DNA from: Dehalococcoidia bacterium
GTDB taxonomy: Bacteria; Chloroflexota; Dehalococcoidia; Lucifugimonadales; Australimonadaceae
Assembly: GCA_022820645.1 (NCBI GenBank)
Contig: JAJEFD010000003.1
Span: 1 to 64,000, forward strand
Length of the DNA stretch: 64,000 nt
Direction: 5' to 3'
Part shown: positions 8,318 through 16,044 of the stretch, one piece after another
Numbering within the stretch: the stretch's first letter is position 1
Layout: the number at the start of each line of letters is the position of its first letter
Notes under the pieces: model-generated
The model's database searches: none
The model's input: only the letters and a program-made list of their open reading frames with translations
What the model was told of the DNA's origin: nothing
Program-made: the position numbers and the translations under genes

Positions 8318-9952
8318 ATGACCGACAGACAGAACCCCACACCCGCAGCCGTCTACGCACGGGTCTCCAGCGACCGCCAGGACGTCGACCTCTCCGTCGC
8401 CGCCCAGCTCCGCGCGCTCCGGGACTACGCGCAGAAGAACAACTACGCCATCGTCCGCCAGTACGTTGACGAGGCCGAGAGCGGGCGCGTCGCAGACCGG
8501 CCACAGTTCCGCCGCATGATCGACGAGGGCAGCAGTACCCAGGCGCCGTTCAACGTCATCCTCGTATGGAAGTTCTCCCGCTTCACGCGCAAGCGCGAGC
8601 ACGCCGTCGCCTTCAAGTCCATGCTCCGCAAGAAGGGCATCCGCGTCGTCTCCATCACCGAGCACGCCGACGACACCCCCACCGGCAAGCTCATGGAAGC
8701 CATCATCGAGTCCGTGGACGAGTTCTACTCCGAGAACCTTGCACAGGAGGTTGTCCGGGGGATGCGCGAGGCCGCCTCGCGCGGCTTCTGGGTCGCGCCG
8801 GTCGCCCCCTACGGCTACAAGAAGGTCCACGTCCAGGACGGCGCCAAGACGCGCCCGGTCCTCAAGCTCGACCCGCCCCTCGACTCCGTCGTCAAGCGCA
8901 TCTTCACCATGGCGCTCAGCGGCACGAGCATCCTCGACATCACCAAGACCCTCAATGGCGAGGGCGTCTCCTCCCCCGACGGCAAGCGCTGGATGAAGAC
9001 TTCCATCCACCGCTTGCTCGGCAACGAGGCCTACACGGGAACGCTCGTCTGGGGAACCACAGCCAAGGACAACACGCCTCCCGTCCGCGTTGAGAGCGCC
9101 TTCCCCGCCATCGTCTCGCAGCGGGAGTTCAAGCGGGTGCAGAAGATGCTGCGCTCCAAGGCCCCGAAGGTCACGCACCCCCGGCGCACCGCAAGCCCCT
9201 ACCTCCTCAGCGGCCTCCTCACCTGCAGTGTCTGCGGCAAGATCCTCTCCGCCGCAGAGGCCAAGGGCGGACGCTACACCTACTACGTCTGCCACTCCCT
9301 CCTCAAGCGCGGGAGCGGCGAGTGCACCACACCCCGGCTCAATGCCAAGCGCTTCGAGCGCCTCATCATCGACCAGATCAGAGAGCACATCCTCACCGAG
9401 TCCAACGTCCGCGATCTCGTGAAGATGGCCAACGAGGAGATGGACTCCGTCATCAGGGAGCAGCAGGAGCGTGTCGAGGCGGCCGACGCCGAGCTCGCCG
9501 ACATCCGCAGGCGTATGGACCGGCTGTGGGAGCTGGTCGAGAAGACCGACCTCACCATGGAGGAGATTCTCCCGCGCATCCGGCATCACCTGGAGAACCA
9601 GGAGCGGCTGGAGCGGGCGGCCGACGAGGCGCGAACGCTGTTGGCCCTGCGCAGGGCCAATGTCCAGGACGTGGAGCGGATCGCGGCCTACGCCAGGGAG
9701 ATGAGCGATTTCCTGATGGAGAGCGACCTCACCGAGACCAAGGCGTTCATCCGGTCGTTCGTCAAGGAGATCGCGGTCCGGCCCGGCAGGGCAACGATTC
9801 AGTACACAATCCCCACGCCGGAGGACAACGATATCGGCGGCGCGGACATCGCGGAGATTGCCCTCAGCCGCCGAGTTATGAAATCAGTAACGGCTGGTGG
9901 GCGAAGCAGGAATCGAACCTGCGACCTCCTGTGTGTAAGACAGGCGCTCTAA
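8318..9952 (+). CDS. Large serine recombinase (resolvase/integrase family)
   Basis: 544 codons. Residues about 12-160 are a resolvase domain with the nucleophile serine in YARVSSDRQ. About 165-290 is the recombinase domain, including LNGEGVSSPDGKRW. Around 300-345 there is a zinc ribbon with CSVCGK, then YYVCHS and a further Cys. A long coiled coil follows (about 370-470), as usual for large serine recombinases that integrate and excise elements. The frame continues into the antisense of the tRNA-Val gene, so the last about 19 codons are tRNA sequence rather than conserved protein; the conserved part ends near 9890. ATG start with an upstream GGAG. The position next to the tRNA 3' end suggests it drives integration of the DNA to its left. 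Confidence 0.93.
   Translation: MTDRQNPTPAAVYARVSSDRQDVDLSVAAQLRALRDYAQKNNYAIVRQYVDEAESGRVADRPQFRRMIDEGSSTQAPFNVILVWKFSRFTRKREHAVAFKSMLRKKGIRVVSITEHADDTPTGKLMEAIIESVDEFYSENLAQEVVRGMREAASRGFWVAPVAPYGYKKVHVQDGAKTRPVLKLDPPLDSVVKRIFTMALSGTSILDITKTLNGEGVSSPDGKRWMKTSIHRLLGNEAYTGTLVWGTTAKDNTPPVRVESAFPAIVSQREFKRVQKMLRSKAPKVTHPRRTASPYLLSGLLTCSVCGKILSAAEAKGGRYTYYVCHSLLKRGSGECTTPRLNAKRFERLIIDQIREHILTESNVRDLVKMANEEMDSVIREQQERVEAADAELADIRRRMDRLWELVEKTDLTMEEILPRIRHHLENQERLERAADEARTLLALRRANVQDVERIAAYAREMSDFLMESDLTETKAFIRSFVKEIAVRPGRATIQYTIPTPEDNDIGGADIAEIALSRRVMKSVTAGGRSRNRTCDLLCVRQAL
9880..9952. other. Candidate attachment junction at the tRNA-Val 3' end
   Basis: The recombinase gene meets the 3' end of tRNA-Val here, and the intact tRNA is kept. 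This is the layout expected when an element integrates at a tRNA 3' end and the crossover regenerates the gene. The matching direct repeat should lie left of the FN3 protein; I found no second copy of the tRNA 3' sequence in 1-9880, so the other end is outside the window or the site is too short to see. Confidence 0.5.
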
Positions 9953-9970
9953 CCGCTGAGCTATTCGCCC
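9895..9970 (-). tRNA. tRNA-Val (anticodon TAC)
   Basis: On the minus strand the cloverleaf reads: acceptor GGGCGAA paired with TTCGCCC, D arm GCTC/GAGC, anticodon stem CCTGT/ACAGG with loop CTTACAC (anticodon TAC), T arm GCAGG/CCTGC with TTCGAAT. ACCA follows the acceptor, so CCA is encoded. The 3' half overlaps the end of the serine recombinase frame on the opposite strand. Confidence 0.97.
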
Positions 9971-9992
9971 CTGGGGGATAGTCTACAGCCTC

Positions 9993-10011
9993 CGCGCCGG
10001 AGTACGGCGCG
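9993..10011. other. GC-rich hairpin between tRNA-Val and MFS gene
   Basis: CGCGCCG and CGGCGCG form a perfect 7-bp stem with a five-base loop. No T-tract follows on either strand, so it is not a clear terminator. Confidence 0.4.
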
Positions 10012-10052
10012 TGATAGCCTGAGGAGTCCCATCACACCCTCGGTGGTTCCCT

Positions 10053-11288
10053 TTGCTCACGTCCCGGAGATTCTGGAGCGGCGCGCTCCACATCTATATC
10101 CCGTCCCTGCTGATGATGATCGGCCAGGGGATGCTCATACCTGCGTTGCCCACCCTGGCAGAGACGTACGCAGTAGCCCCCGCACTCGCTGTGCAGGTGG
10201 TCACCATCCAGCAGGTTGGCAAGTTCGTCGCTTTCATTCCCACGGGCGCGATCGTCGATAGGTGGGGGGCTAAGCCGCCGATGATGATCGGCGCGTTCGT
10301 CTCTGCGGTCTGCCTCCTGGGTGCTGCTGCCACGGAGAACTTCGTACTGCTCCTTGGCACACAGATCGTGTGGGGATTCGGGCAGAACATGTGGATGTTC
10401 GGACGGGAGATCGCGGCGGCGGAGATGGTGCGTGCGGAGCAGCGGGGCAGGGCGCTGAGCACGCTGATGGGCATCAGCGGCGCAGGGATGGCGCTGGGCC
10501 CGGCGATAGGCGGGTTCCTCGTCGAGCCTGTGGGCGTGCGGGGACTCTTCCTGATCTTCGCGGGAATCAGCGCGGTGATATTCGTTCTGGCAACTATCCA
10601 CAAGAGTGTCCGGATCGAAAGGCCGAAGAGCAACCGCTCCATGTTCAACTTCACTGCCTTCAAGGAGATACATCCCTATTTCCGGCTTACCTACTTCATC
10701 CTGTTCATCACCACTTTCGGCGTACTCACGCGTACGCAGGTCACACACACGATGCTGCCCCTCTACGTGGAGAACCAACTGGCCTACAGCCCCACGGTGA
10801 CCGGGCTGCTGTTCACCGTGCACGCCATCGCAACGTTCGCAATCATCCTGCCCGCCGGATTCGTCTCGGACAAACTGGGCCGGAAGTGGGTTGCTGCGCC
10901 GTCGGCCCTCATCGCTGGTGCCACGTTTATCTTCGTTCCACTCGCAGACAACATGCTGACGCTGGGAGCCGTGCTCGTGTTCATGGGGTTCGCCAGCGGT
11001 ATGGCGATGGGTTCCATGACGACGTATACGTTCGACATCGTGCCGGTGCATCTGCGTGGACAGCTGCAGGCGTTGCGCCGCTCGTTCGGGGAGACGGGAG
11101 CGATATCGGGGCCTCTCATCGCCGGAACGGTCGCAAGCGTATCCAGCCCATCGACGACCTTCTGGGTGTTCGCCCCGCTGCTCACGGGCGCGGGGCTGGC
11201 GCTCGTCTTCTTCGCACGGGAGGGGTTGCCCTCCAAGCGTGCACCGGGTGCTCCGCCCCCTGCCGTGGAGAGCGTTCCCGCCCGATAG
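10053..11288 (+). CDS. MFS transporter, first of a tandem pair
   Basis: 411 residues from a TTG start. Twelve hydrophobic segments of the major facilitator type, with a loop motif DRWGAKPP after helix 2 and SDKLGRKW after helix 8 (the MFS A-motif pattern). Clearly paralogous to the next gene across its whole length: IYIPSLLMMIGQGMLIPALP here against IYLPSMLMSMGQGMIIPALP there. The start was chosen by that alignment. Inner-membrane secondary transporter or drug exporter type; substrate cannot be read from the sequence. It lies just outside the tRNA-Val boundary, so it is probably chromosomal rather than part of the island. Confidence 0.88.
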   Translation: MLTSRRFWSGALHIYIPSLLMMIGQGMLIPALPTLAETYAVAPALAVQVVTIQQVGKFVAFIPTGAIVDRWGAKPPMMIGAFVSAVCLLGAAATENFVLLLGTQIVWGFGQNMWMFGREIAAAEMVRAEQRGRALSTLMGISGAGMALGPAIGGFLVEPVGVRGLFLIFAGISAVIFVLATIHKSVRIERPKSNRSMFNFTAFKEIHPYFRLTYFILFITTFGVLTRTQVTHTMLPLYVENQLAYSPTVTGLLFTVHAIATFAIILPAGFVSDKLGRKWVAAPSALIAGATFIFVPLADNMLTLGAVLVFMGFASGMAMGSMTTYTFDIVPVHLRGQLQALRRSFGETGAISGPLIAGTVASVSSPSTTFWVFAPLLTGAGLALVFFAREGLPSKRAPGAPPPAVESVPAR

Positions 11289-11348
11289 GCTGCTACCATG
11301 CGGAGGCGGCGTTCGCCGGTATTCCCCGCCGTAAGGGAGGCCTCTTTC

Positions 11349-12608
11349 GTGCGCTCCGGTAGGCCACCACTCCTGAGGGCTGCGCTCTTCATCTACCTGC
11401 CGTCCATGCTGATGAGTATGGGGCAGGGCATGATCATCCCCGCACTTCCCGCGATAGCCCGAACGTTCAACGTTTCGGAAGCGCTTGCGGTGCAGGTGAT
11501 AACGAGCCAACTCATCGGGCGCACCATCTCCATGCTCCCCACGGGCGCGATCGTCGACCGGTTCGGCGTGAAACCGCTGATGATAGGCGGTGCGGCGCTT
11601 GCGACGGTCAGCACCTTCACTGCGGCTGTCGCGCCGAGCTTCACGGTCATCATCGTCACCCAGTTCTTCTGGGGCATCGGCATGAGCACGTGGATGTTCG
11701 GTCGCGAGGTCGCCGCGGTCGACATGGTGCAGCGGAGCCAGCGAGGGCGGCAGATGAGTGCGCTCATGGGCATCGGCAGCACGGGAATGGCGTTCGGCCC
11801 GGCTATAGGAGGCGTGCTGACCGACCTGATGGGCGTCCGGGGTCTCTTCTTCGTGTACGCGGGTATGTCGGCGGTCGTGCTGGCGATATCGCTGCTGCAC
11901 CGGGAGATATCCCGGCCTTCCCGCCGCGCCTCCGCTCCACTGTTCGACCTGCGCGCTGTTGCGCAGATACATCCCTACTACCGCGCCACCTACCTGGTCC
12001 TCTTCTACTCCACGTTCGCACAGATGATCCGTGGGCAGGTCACGAACACGATGCTCCCGCTCTACGTACAGAGCCAGTTGCAATACTCGGCCTCGATCAC
12101 GGGGCTTCTATTCACTGCTGCGGGGGTGACGACGTTCCTGATGATCGCGCCGACGGGGATCATCTCGGACAAACTGGGACGGAAGTGGGCGGCCGGGCCT
12201 GCCGCCGTGTTCTCCACCGTCGCGTTTATCGCCTTCCCGCTGGCGACGAACATTCCCCTGCTCTTCGCCGTGATGTGCCTCGTCGGTCTGGCGAATGGGT
12301 TGGCTATGGGCGCAATGACGATCTACACCTACGATGTCGTGCCGGTGCACGTGCGGGGGCAGTTGCAGGCGCTTCGGCGCGGAGTAGGCGAGCTCGGAGC
12401 GCTCACGACGCCGCCCTCGGCGGCTGTGATAGCCAGCGCGTTCACACCGGCCATGGCGTTCTGGTTCTTTGCCCCGCTGCACGTGGTCTCGGCCGTGCTC
12501 ATCTTCGGATTGGCACGGGAGAGCCTGCAGGGAAAGCGTGCAGCGGGCGCGCCGTCGTCGCAGGAGATCGACGAGGGGGCATCGTCGGTACGTGGAGAGG
12601 GAGAGTGA
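11349..12608 (+). CDS. MFS transporter, second of a tandem pair
   Basis: 419 residues from GTG 11349, chosen because AAGGGAGG stands eight bases upstream and the start then aligns with its neighbour; an ATG at 11298 has no good ribosome binding site. Twelve predicted membrane helices, DRFGVKP after helix 2 and SDKLGRKW in the central loop. The shared segments IYTYDVVPVHVRGQLQALRR and the equivalent TYTFDIVPVHLRGQLQALRR in the first copy show a tandem duplication. Export of a small molecule is likely; substrate unknown. It ends 12 bases before the CCA end of tRNA-Met on the other strand. Confidence 0.88.
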   Translation: MRSGRPPLLRAALFIYLPSMLMSMGQGMIIPALPAIARTFNVSEALAVQVITSQLIGRTISMLPTGAIVDRFGVKPLMIGGAALATVSTFTAAVAPSFTVIIVTQFFWGIGMSTWMFGREVAAVDMVQRSQRGRQMSALMGIGSTGMAFGPAIGGVLTDLMGVRGLFFVYAGMSAVVLAISLLHREISRPSRRASAPLFDLRAVAQIHPYYRATYLVLFYSTFAQMIRGQVTNTMLPLYVQSQLQYSASITGLLFTAAGVTTFLMIAPTGIISDKLGRKWAAGPAAVFSTVAFIAFPLATNIPLLFAVMCLVGLANGLAMGAMTIYTYDVVPVHVRGQLQALRRGVGELGALTTPPSAAVIASAFTPAMAFWFFAPLHVVSAVLIFGLARESLQGKRAAGAPSSQEIDEGASSVRGEGE

Positions 12609-12619
12609 GGGGTGGTCGT

Positions 12620-12694
12620 TGGTGGCAACGACAGGATTCGAACCTGTGACCTAGCGCTTATGAAGCGCCCGCTCTGCCGCTGAGCTACGTTGCC
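12620..12694 (-). tRNA. tRNA-Met (anticodon CAT)
   Basis: On the minus strand: acceptor GGCAACG with CGTTGCC, D arm GCTC/GAGC, anticodon stem GGCGC/GCGCT with loop TTCATAA, T arm ACAGG/CCTGT with TTCGAAT, then an encoded ACCA. The paired first base and lack of three G-C pairs in the anticodon stem argue against the initiator. Elongator Met is likely; a lysidine-modified Ile tRNA cannot be excluded by eye. Confidence 0.92.
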
Positions 12695-12797
12695 ACCGGG
12701 CACGCCGGGGAGCCAGCCGCTCGACCCGGTGCGCAGCCTTTCGATGATACGGACGCTCAGCGCCCTCCGTCAACGAGAGAGCGGTGCGGCGGCGCGC

Positions 12798-14078
12798 CTA
12801 CGCAGAGGCGCGTCGCGGGTTGCCGATGGGCGGCAGGAAGAGCGCGGCCACTGTTGCGAGCAGGGAGACGACGGTGGCGTACGGGAAGATGAGGCGGTAG
12901 TCGTCGATACCCGGCGGTGAGAACCAGGCGATGATGATGCCGAGCAGGAGAGGAGAGAACGCGCCGAAGAAGGCGTTGTTGCCCCAGAGCAGGCCGATCA
13001 TGCTGCCCTCGATGTGGCGTCCCTCGGCGACGTCCAGCGACGCCGCCTGTGCGAGGTTCGCGCCGGCGAACCGGAATATGCCCAGCAGGCCAACCAGCAC
13101 GAGGAAGAGCGGGCCCAGCTCCGCAGTGAAGATCATGATGCCCGTGATCACGGTCGAGAAGAGGAGCACACCGACGAGCACCGGCTTGCGCCCTGCCCTA
13201 TCGGAGAAGGCCCCGATGAGCGGGGAGACGATGATGGACGTGCCGACCATGAGGGCGAGGTAGGGCGCGACAACCGCAGCGATACGCGCTTCGCTCGGGT
13301 CGTCCTCGACCTCGCGCAGGAGCTGGGCGATGAGGACGGGGAGGAAGAAGACGATGGCACGATCGGCCATGCCTCGGAGGCCGGAGACGATGAGCAGCAC
13401 CGGCAGTGCGCGGGTGGTGAACAGCCCGCCGATGCTCCTGAACTGCGCACCCGCGGTCCGGGACACGGTCTCCCGGCGCGGCAGTCCCAGCCGCGCCAGT
13501 ATGAAGAGGATGGTGGCCGAGACGATCGCGATAACGAAGAAGCCGCCCACCAGCACGCCGCTCCACGTGGTGACCAGGAGCGCGGCGGCGACGATGAATG
13601 GCGTGATCACCTCGCCCAGGCTTCCCGAGGAGCGGTGCAACGACATCAGCAGGGCACGGTCCTTCGGGAACGTGTAGGACAGGATGCCAAGCCCTACCGG
13701 GTGCCAGAACGACCCTGCTGCCGAGCCGATAGAGACGGCGATGATGAGGACGGCGGCGTTGGGAGAGATGCCGGCCAGGAGGTAGGCGAAGCCCATCGCG
13801 AACAGACTTCCAGCGAGGAAGAGACCCCGGTTACCTGCGAAGAGGTCCACCATAAAGCCGCCGCCCATACTGAGGAGGCCTCCCGCCGCCTGCCGTGATG
13901 CGGACAGGATGCCGAGCGCGACCGGCCCCATCATGAACACGTCCTGGATGATGGGGAGCAGGACGAGGAAGCCGTCGGCGTACATATGCTGGAAGCCGTG
14001 GCCGGTGACGATGACTCCGGCCACGCGCTTCGGCTTACTGACGACTACTACGTCTGCTGCAGGGGCTGCGGTGGTCAT
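12798..14078 (-). CDS. MFS transporter
   Basis: 426 residues, ATG start at 14078. Twelve hydrophobic segments, with MGGGFMVDLFAGNRG in the first half and GAFSDRAGRKPVLVG in the central loop (MFS A-motif). It begins VIVTGHGFQHMYADGFLVLLP, a pattern seen in a group of MFS permeases related to fosmidomycin-resistance-type exporters; I offer that only as a likeness. It is not closely similar to the tandem pair before it. Substrate unknown. The 72 bases between its end and tRNA-Met are empty. Confidence 0.85.
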   Translation of the reverse strand: MTTAAPAADVVVVSKPKRVAGVIVTGHGFQHMYADGFLVLLPIIQDVFMMGPVALGILSASRQAAGGLLSMGGGFMVDLFAGNRGLFLAGSLFAMGFAYLLAGISPNAAVLIIAVSIGSAAGSFWHPVGLGILSYTFPKDRALLMSLHRSSGSLGEVITPFIVAAALLVTTWSGVLVGGFFVIAIVSATILFILARLGLPRRETVSRTAGAQFRSIGGLFTTRALPVLLIVSGLRGMADRAIVFFLPVLIAQLLREVEDDPSEARIAAVVAPYLALMVGTSIIVSPLIGAFSDRAGRKPVLVGVLLFSTVITGIMIFTAELGPLFLVLVGLLGIFRFAGANLAQAASLDVAEGRHIEGSMIGLLWGNNAFFGAFSPLLLGIIIAWFSPPGIDDYRLIFPYATVVSLLATVAALFLPPIGNPRRASA

Positions 14079-14168
14079 AACCGTTCGCGTTTACCTCTAC
14101 GTCTTCCAGTGTGCCGATACTAGCATGCGGCGCTCGCGGAGGCTCGGAGGACACCCACGAGAGGCATC

Positions 14169-15320
14169 CTACTCCAGGCGGAAGCAGCGGGCGGCGTTCT
14201 CCCACATGAGCTTGCGCATCCGCTCTTCACCGAGGCTGTCCCATCCGAGGACTATGTCCGCCGACCTGGGGAAGCGGGACTCGGCGTGGGGGTAGTCGGA
14301 GCCGAACATGAGGACGTGGTCGCCCATGAGTTCGGAAACCATGCGCGTCATCTGCTCGCCCTCGTGGATGACGATAGCGGCGAAGAAGCGTCCGCCGGTC
14401 ATGTACTCCTCGATGGTGCGGAGGCCGTCGGCGACGTAGCCCATATAGTGAACCTGGTCCTCCATGCGCTTCATCCAGAAGGGGAGCCAGCCGAAACCGG
14501 ACTCGAGGATGGCGAGGTTGAGGTTCGGGTACCTGTCGAGGAGACCCGCGCCGATGAAGGCGGAGATCATGCGCATCGCGCCCCAGGGATGGGAGGCGGT
14601 GCGCCCGATGAAGGGGTTGTCCCAGAGGTCGCGGTAGCCGGGGTAGCCGGTGGCGAAGCTGTGGTGGGTGATGGTGAGTCCGGCGTCGTCGGCAGCGGCC
14701 CAGATGGGGTGCAGGTCGGGATGGTCGACAGGGTAGTCGAGCGGCAAGCTCACCCAGACGCCCTTTGCCCAGGGGGAATCCGCGTAGCGCTTTATCTCCA
14801 GCACGGAGCCCTCGACGTCGCGCGCGGTGGCGAGGATGAGCGAGTTGAGGCGCCCGGGGTGGCGGGAGCACATGTCGTCAATCTGGCGGTGGACGCTGCG
14901 GAGCATCGCCATGTCGACCGCAGGATCGGGGTGGCCGGACGCCGCGCCGGGCACCATGAGGTGGACGTCCACGCCTTCCTCGTCCATGTCGCGTACACGG
15001 GCATCGGCGTCCCAGTCGGAGCCCCCGGGCGTGGGGAAGGTGAAGCCCTGGAAGTTCTGGAAGTGTCGCTGGGCGTTGGGGCGAGGGCCCGCCTCCCCAA
15101 GGATGCGCGGAGGCGCAGCGCCCCATCCACCCTCGCTGCCGAGGCGGTAGAGGTGGGTGTATGGCTCCGGCATCTCCTCGCCGGCCCATCCGGTGCGGAA
15201 CTCGCGGGTCTGGAGCTCGTCCTTCATGTCGCGGAGCATGGGGTCGAGGAAGGGTTCGAGCGTCTCGGCGGACGCGTGGAAGTGCGTGTCCGCGTCGAAT
15301 ATCCGGTAGCCGTTGCGCAT
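14169..15320 (-). CDS. Amidohydrolase family protein (ACMSD-like)
   Basis: 383 residues, ATG at 15320. A TIM-barrel metal-dependent hydrolase of the amidohydrolase-2 type: FDADTHFH supplies the first-strand HxH, THHSFATG a third His, and FGSDYPHAESRFP the conserved Asp at strand 8. ILESGFGWLPFWMKRMED is typical of the group that includes aminocarboxymuconate semialdehyde decarboxylase and aromatic-acid decarboxylases. Decarboxylation or hydrolysis of a ring-derived acid is therefore likely, but the substrate is unknown. It is transcribed away from the repeat-rich space at 15,321-16,044. Confidence 0.85.
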   Translation of the reverse strand: MRNGYRIFDADTHFHASAETLEPFLDPMLRDMKDELQTREFRTGWAGEEMPEPYTHLYRLGSEGGWGAAPPRILGEAGPRPNAQRHFQNFQGFTFPTPGGSDWDADARVRDMDEEGVDVHLMVPGAASGHPDPAVDMAMLRSVHRQIDDMCSRHPGRLNSLILATARDVEGSVLEIKRYADSPWAKGVWVSLPLDYPVDHPDLHPIWAAADDAGLTITHHSFATGYPGYRDLWDNPFIGRTASHPWGAMRMISAFIGAGLLDRYPNLNLAILESGFGWLPFWMKRMEDQVHYMGYVADGLRTIEEYMTGGRFFAAIVIHEGEQMTRMVSELMGDHVLMFGSDYPHAESRFPRSADIVLGWDSLGEERMRKLMWENAARCFRLE

Positions 15321-15388
15321 GGCTGTGCCTCGCTGTGAGGGGATGTGGGGAGTATACGCCTACCTTGTTCATCCTCACTTCTGTGCGT

Positions 15389-15442
15389 AGGACCAAGAAG
15401 CTCAACGGGGCTTAAATCCCGAGCTTCTTGGTCGGATCCTAC
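15389..15442. repeat. Inverted repeat 1 in the 15.3-16.0 kb space
   Basis: GACCAAGAAGCTC (15391-15403) and GAGCTTCTTGGTC (15421-15433) are perfect 13-bp arms with a 17-base spacer. GTAGGA and TCCTAC add a weaker outer pair. No T-tract follows. Confidence 0.8.
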
Positions 15443-15464
15443 GAGTAATCCAGCAGGCGGTTCT

Positions 15465-15541
15465 GAGCTCCTTGGTCTTCTTGGTCGGGGGTGTTTCCAA
15501 GGCCGTGGCCTGCTTCCCGCGACCAAGAGGCCAAGGAGTTC
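15465..15541. repeat. Inverted repeat 2, sharing words with repeat 1
   Basis: GAGCTCCTTGG...CTTGGTCG (15465-15487) is nearly the complement of CGACCAAGAGG...GAGTTC (15520-15541), with a few differences. The word CTTGGTC is common to this and repeat 1, so the two are probably related copies. Confidence 0.7.
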
Positions 15542-15563
15542 ATCGCTTTCAAAGTTTCGCGTT

Positions 15564-15621
15564 GCACCCATAGGCCCTGTCTATATCTGGGCCTCGAGCT
15601 ATAGACGGAATCTATGGGTGC
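15564..15621. repeat. Nested inverted repeat 3 (58-base hairpin)
   Basis: The outer arms GCACCCATAG (15564-15573) and CTATGGGTGC (15612-15621) are perfect. The inner arms GTCTATA (15579-15585) and TATAGAC (15600-15606) are also perfect. The two nested stems separated by small internal loops look like a structured RNA or a mobile-element end. Confidence 0.75.
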
Positions 15622-15649
15622 TGTCAGGACCGCGGTCATGCATCCAGCG

Positions 15650-15674
15650 TACGCGGTGAGGGTGCGACCGCGTA
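15650..15674. repeat. Inverted repeat 4
   Basis: TACGCGGT (15650-15657) and ACCGCGTA (15667-15674) form a perfect 8-bp stem with a nine-base loop, the fourth hairpin in a row. Confidence 0.65.
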
Positions 15675-15708
15675 AGGGGCGGGTGTCACAGGGACAACCC
15701 TCACCCGC

Positions 15709-15897
15709 CGCGCAAGCGCGTCGACCTCTCCCAAGGGGAGAGGTGGGCTGATGGGCACCCACAAGGGATGCCCCTACACCAGCACCCCGCACCAGTGCAC
15801 CCGCACCCGTCGCGCAAGCGCGTCGACCTCTCCCACGGGGAGAGGTGGGCTGATGGGCACCCACAAGGGATGCCCCTACACCAGACACCCCGCACCA
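15709..15897. repeat. Two direct copies of an about 85-base repeat, 102 bases apart
   Basis: The units start at 15709 and 15811 with CGCGCAAGCGCGTCGACC and differ at very few bases up to CACCCCGCACCA. Each contains two short palindromes: CCTCTCCC...GGGGAGAGG and GGGCA...TGCCC. The whole 15,321-16,044 space has no convincing gene; a frame that passes through it into the next gene has no start signal there. Confidence 0.85.
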
Positions 15898-15917
15898 CAC
15901 CCCACCGTGGTGACCGT

Positions 15918-15964
15918 GTGCGCTAACGCGCACTTCTGGATTCCAGCCTTCGCTGGAATGACGG
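15918..15964 (+). repeat. Two-hairpin element, copy A
   Basis: Hairpin 1: GTGCGC (15918-15923), loop TAAC, GCGCAC (15928-15933). Hairpin 2: ATTCCAGC (15940-15947), loop CTTC, GCTGGAAT (15952-15959), then GACG. A partial second copy of hairpin 2 (TTCCTGC...GCGGGAATGACG) follows at 15981-16002, and a lone GCGGGAATGACG ends at 16020, just before the LLM gene. Confidence 0.8.
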
Positions 15965-16044
15965 GGGAAGGGGGACGAGGTTCCTGCCTTCGCGGGAATG
16001 ACGAAGGGGCGGGAATGACGGGGCAAGGGTGTAGGATGCGCGGC

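Noticed and set aside
8279-9589. Minus-strand open frame opposite the recombinase (436 codons)
   Set aside because: Composition (long runs of L, D, E, G, V) is typical of antisense frames in high-GC genes; the recombinase has all its motifs.
9913-9981. Protein-like translation across the tRNA-Val gene (CKTGAL-type motif)
   Set aside because: These residues come from translating a tRNA gene and are a common false signal.
10032-12083. Long open frame on the minus strand opposite the two MFS genes (683 codons)
   Set aside because: Its product is a low-complexity mix of His, Arg, Asp and Glu with no domain, and it mirrors two clear membrane proteins. It is a GC-rich shadow.
15751-16044. N-terminal extension of the LLM oxidoreductase through the repeat region
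   Set aside because: The extra residues are translated repeats; the family's N-terminus starts after 16045.
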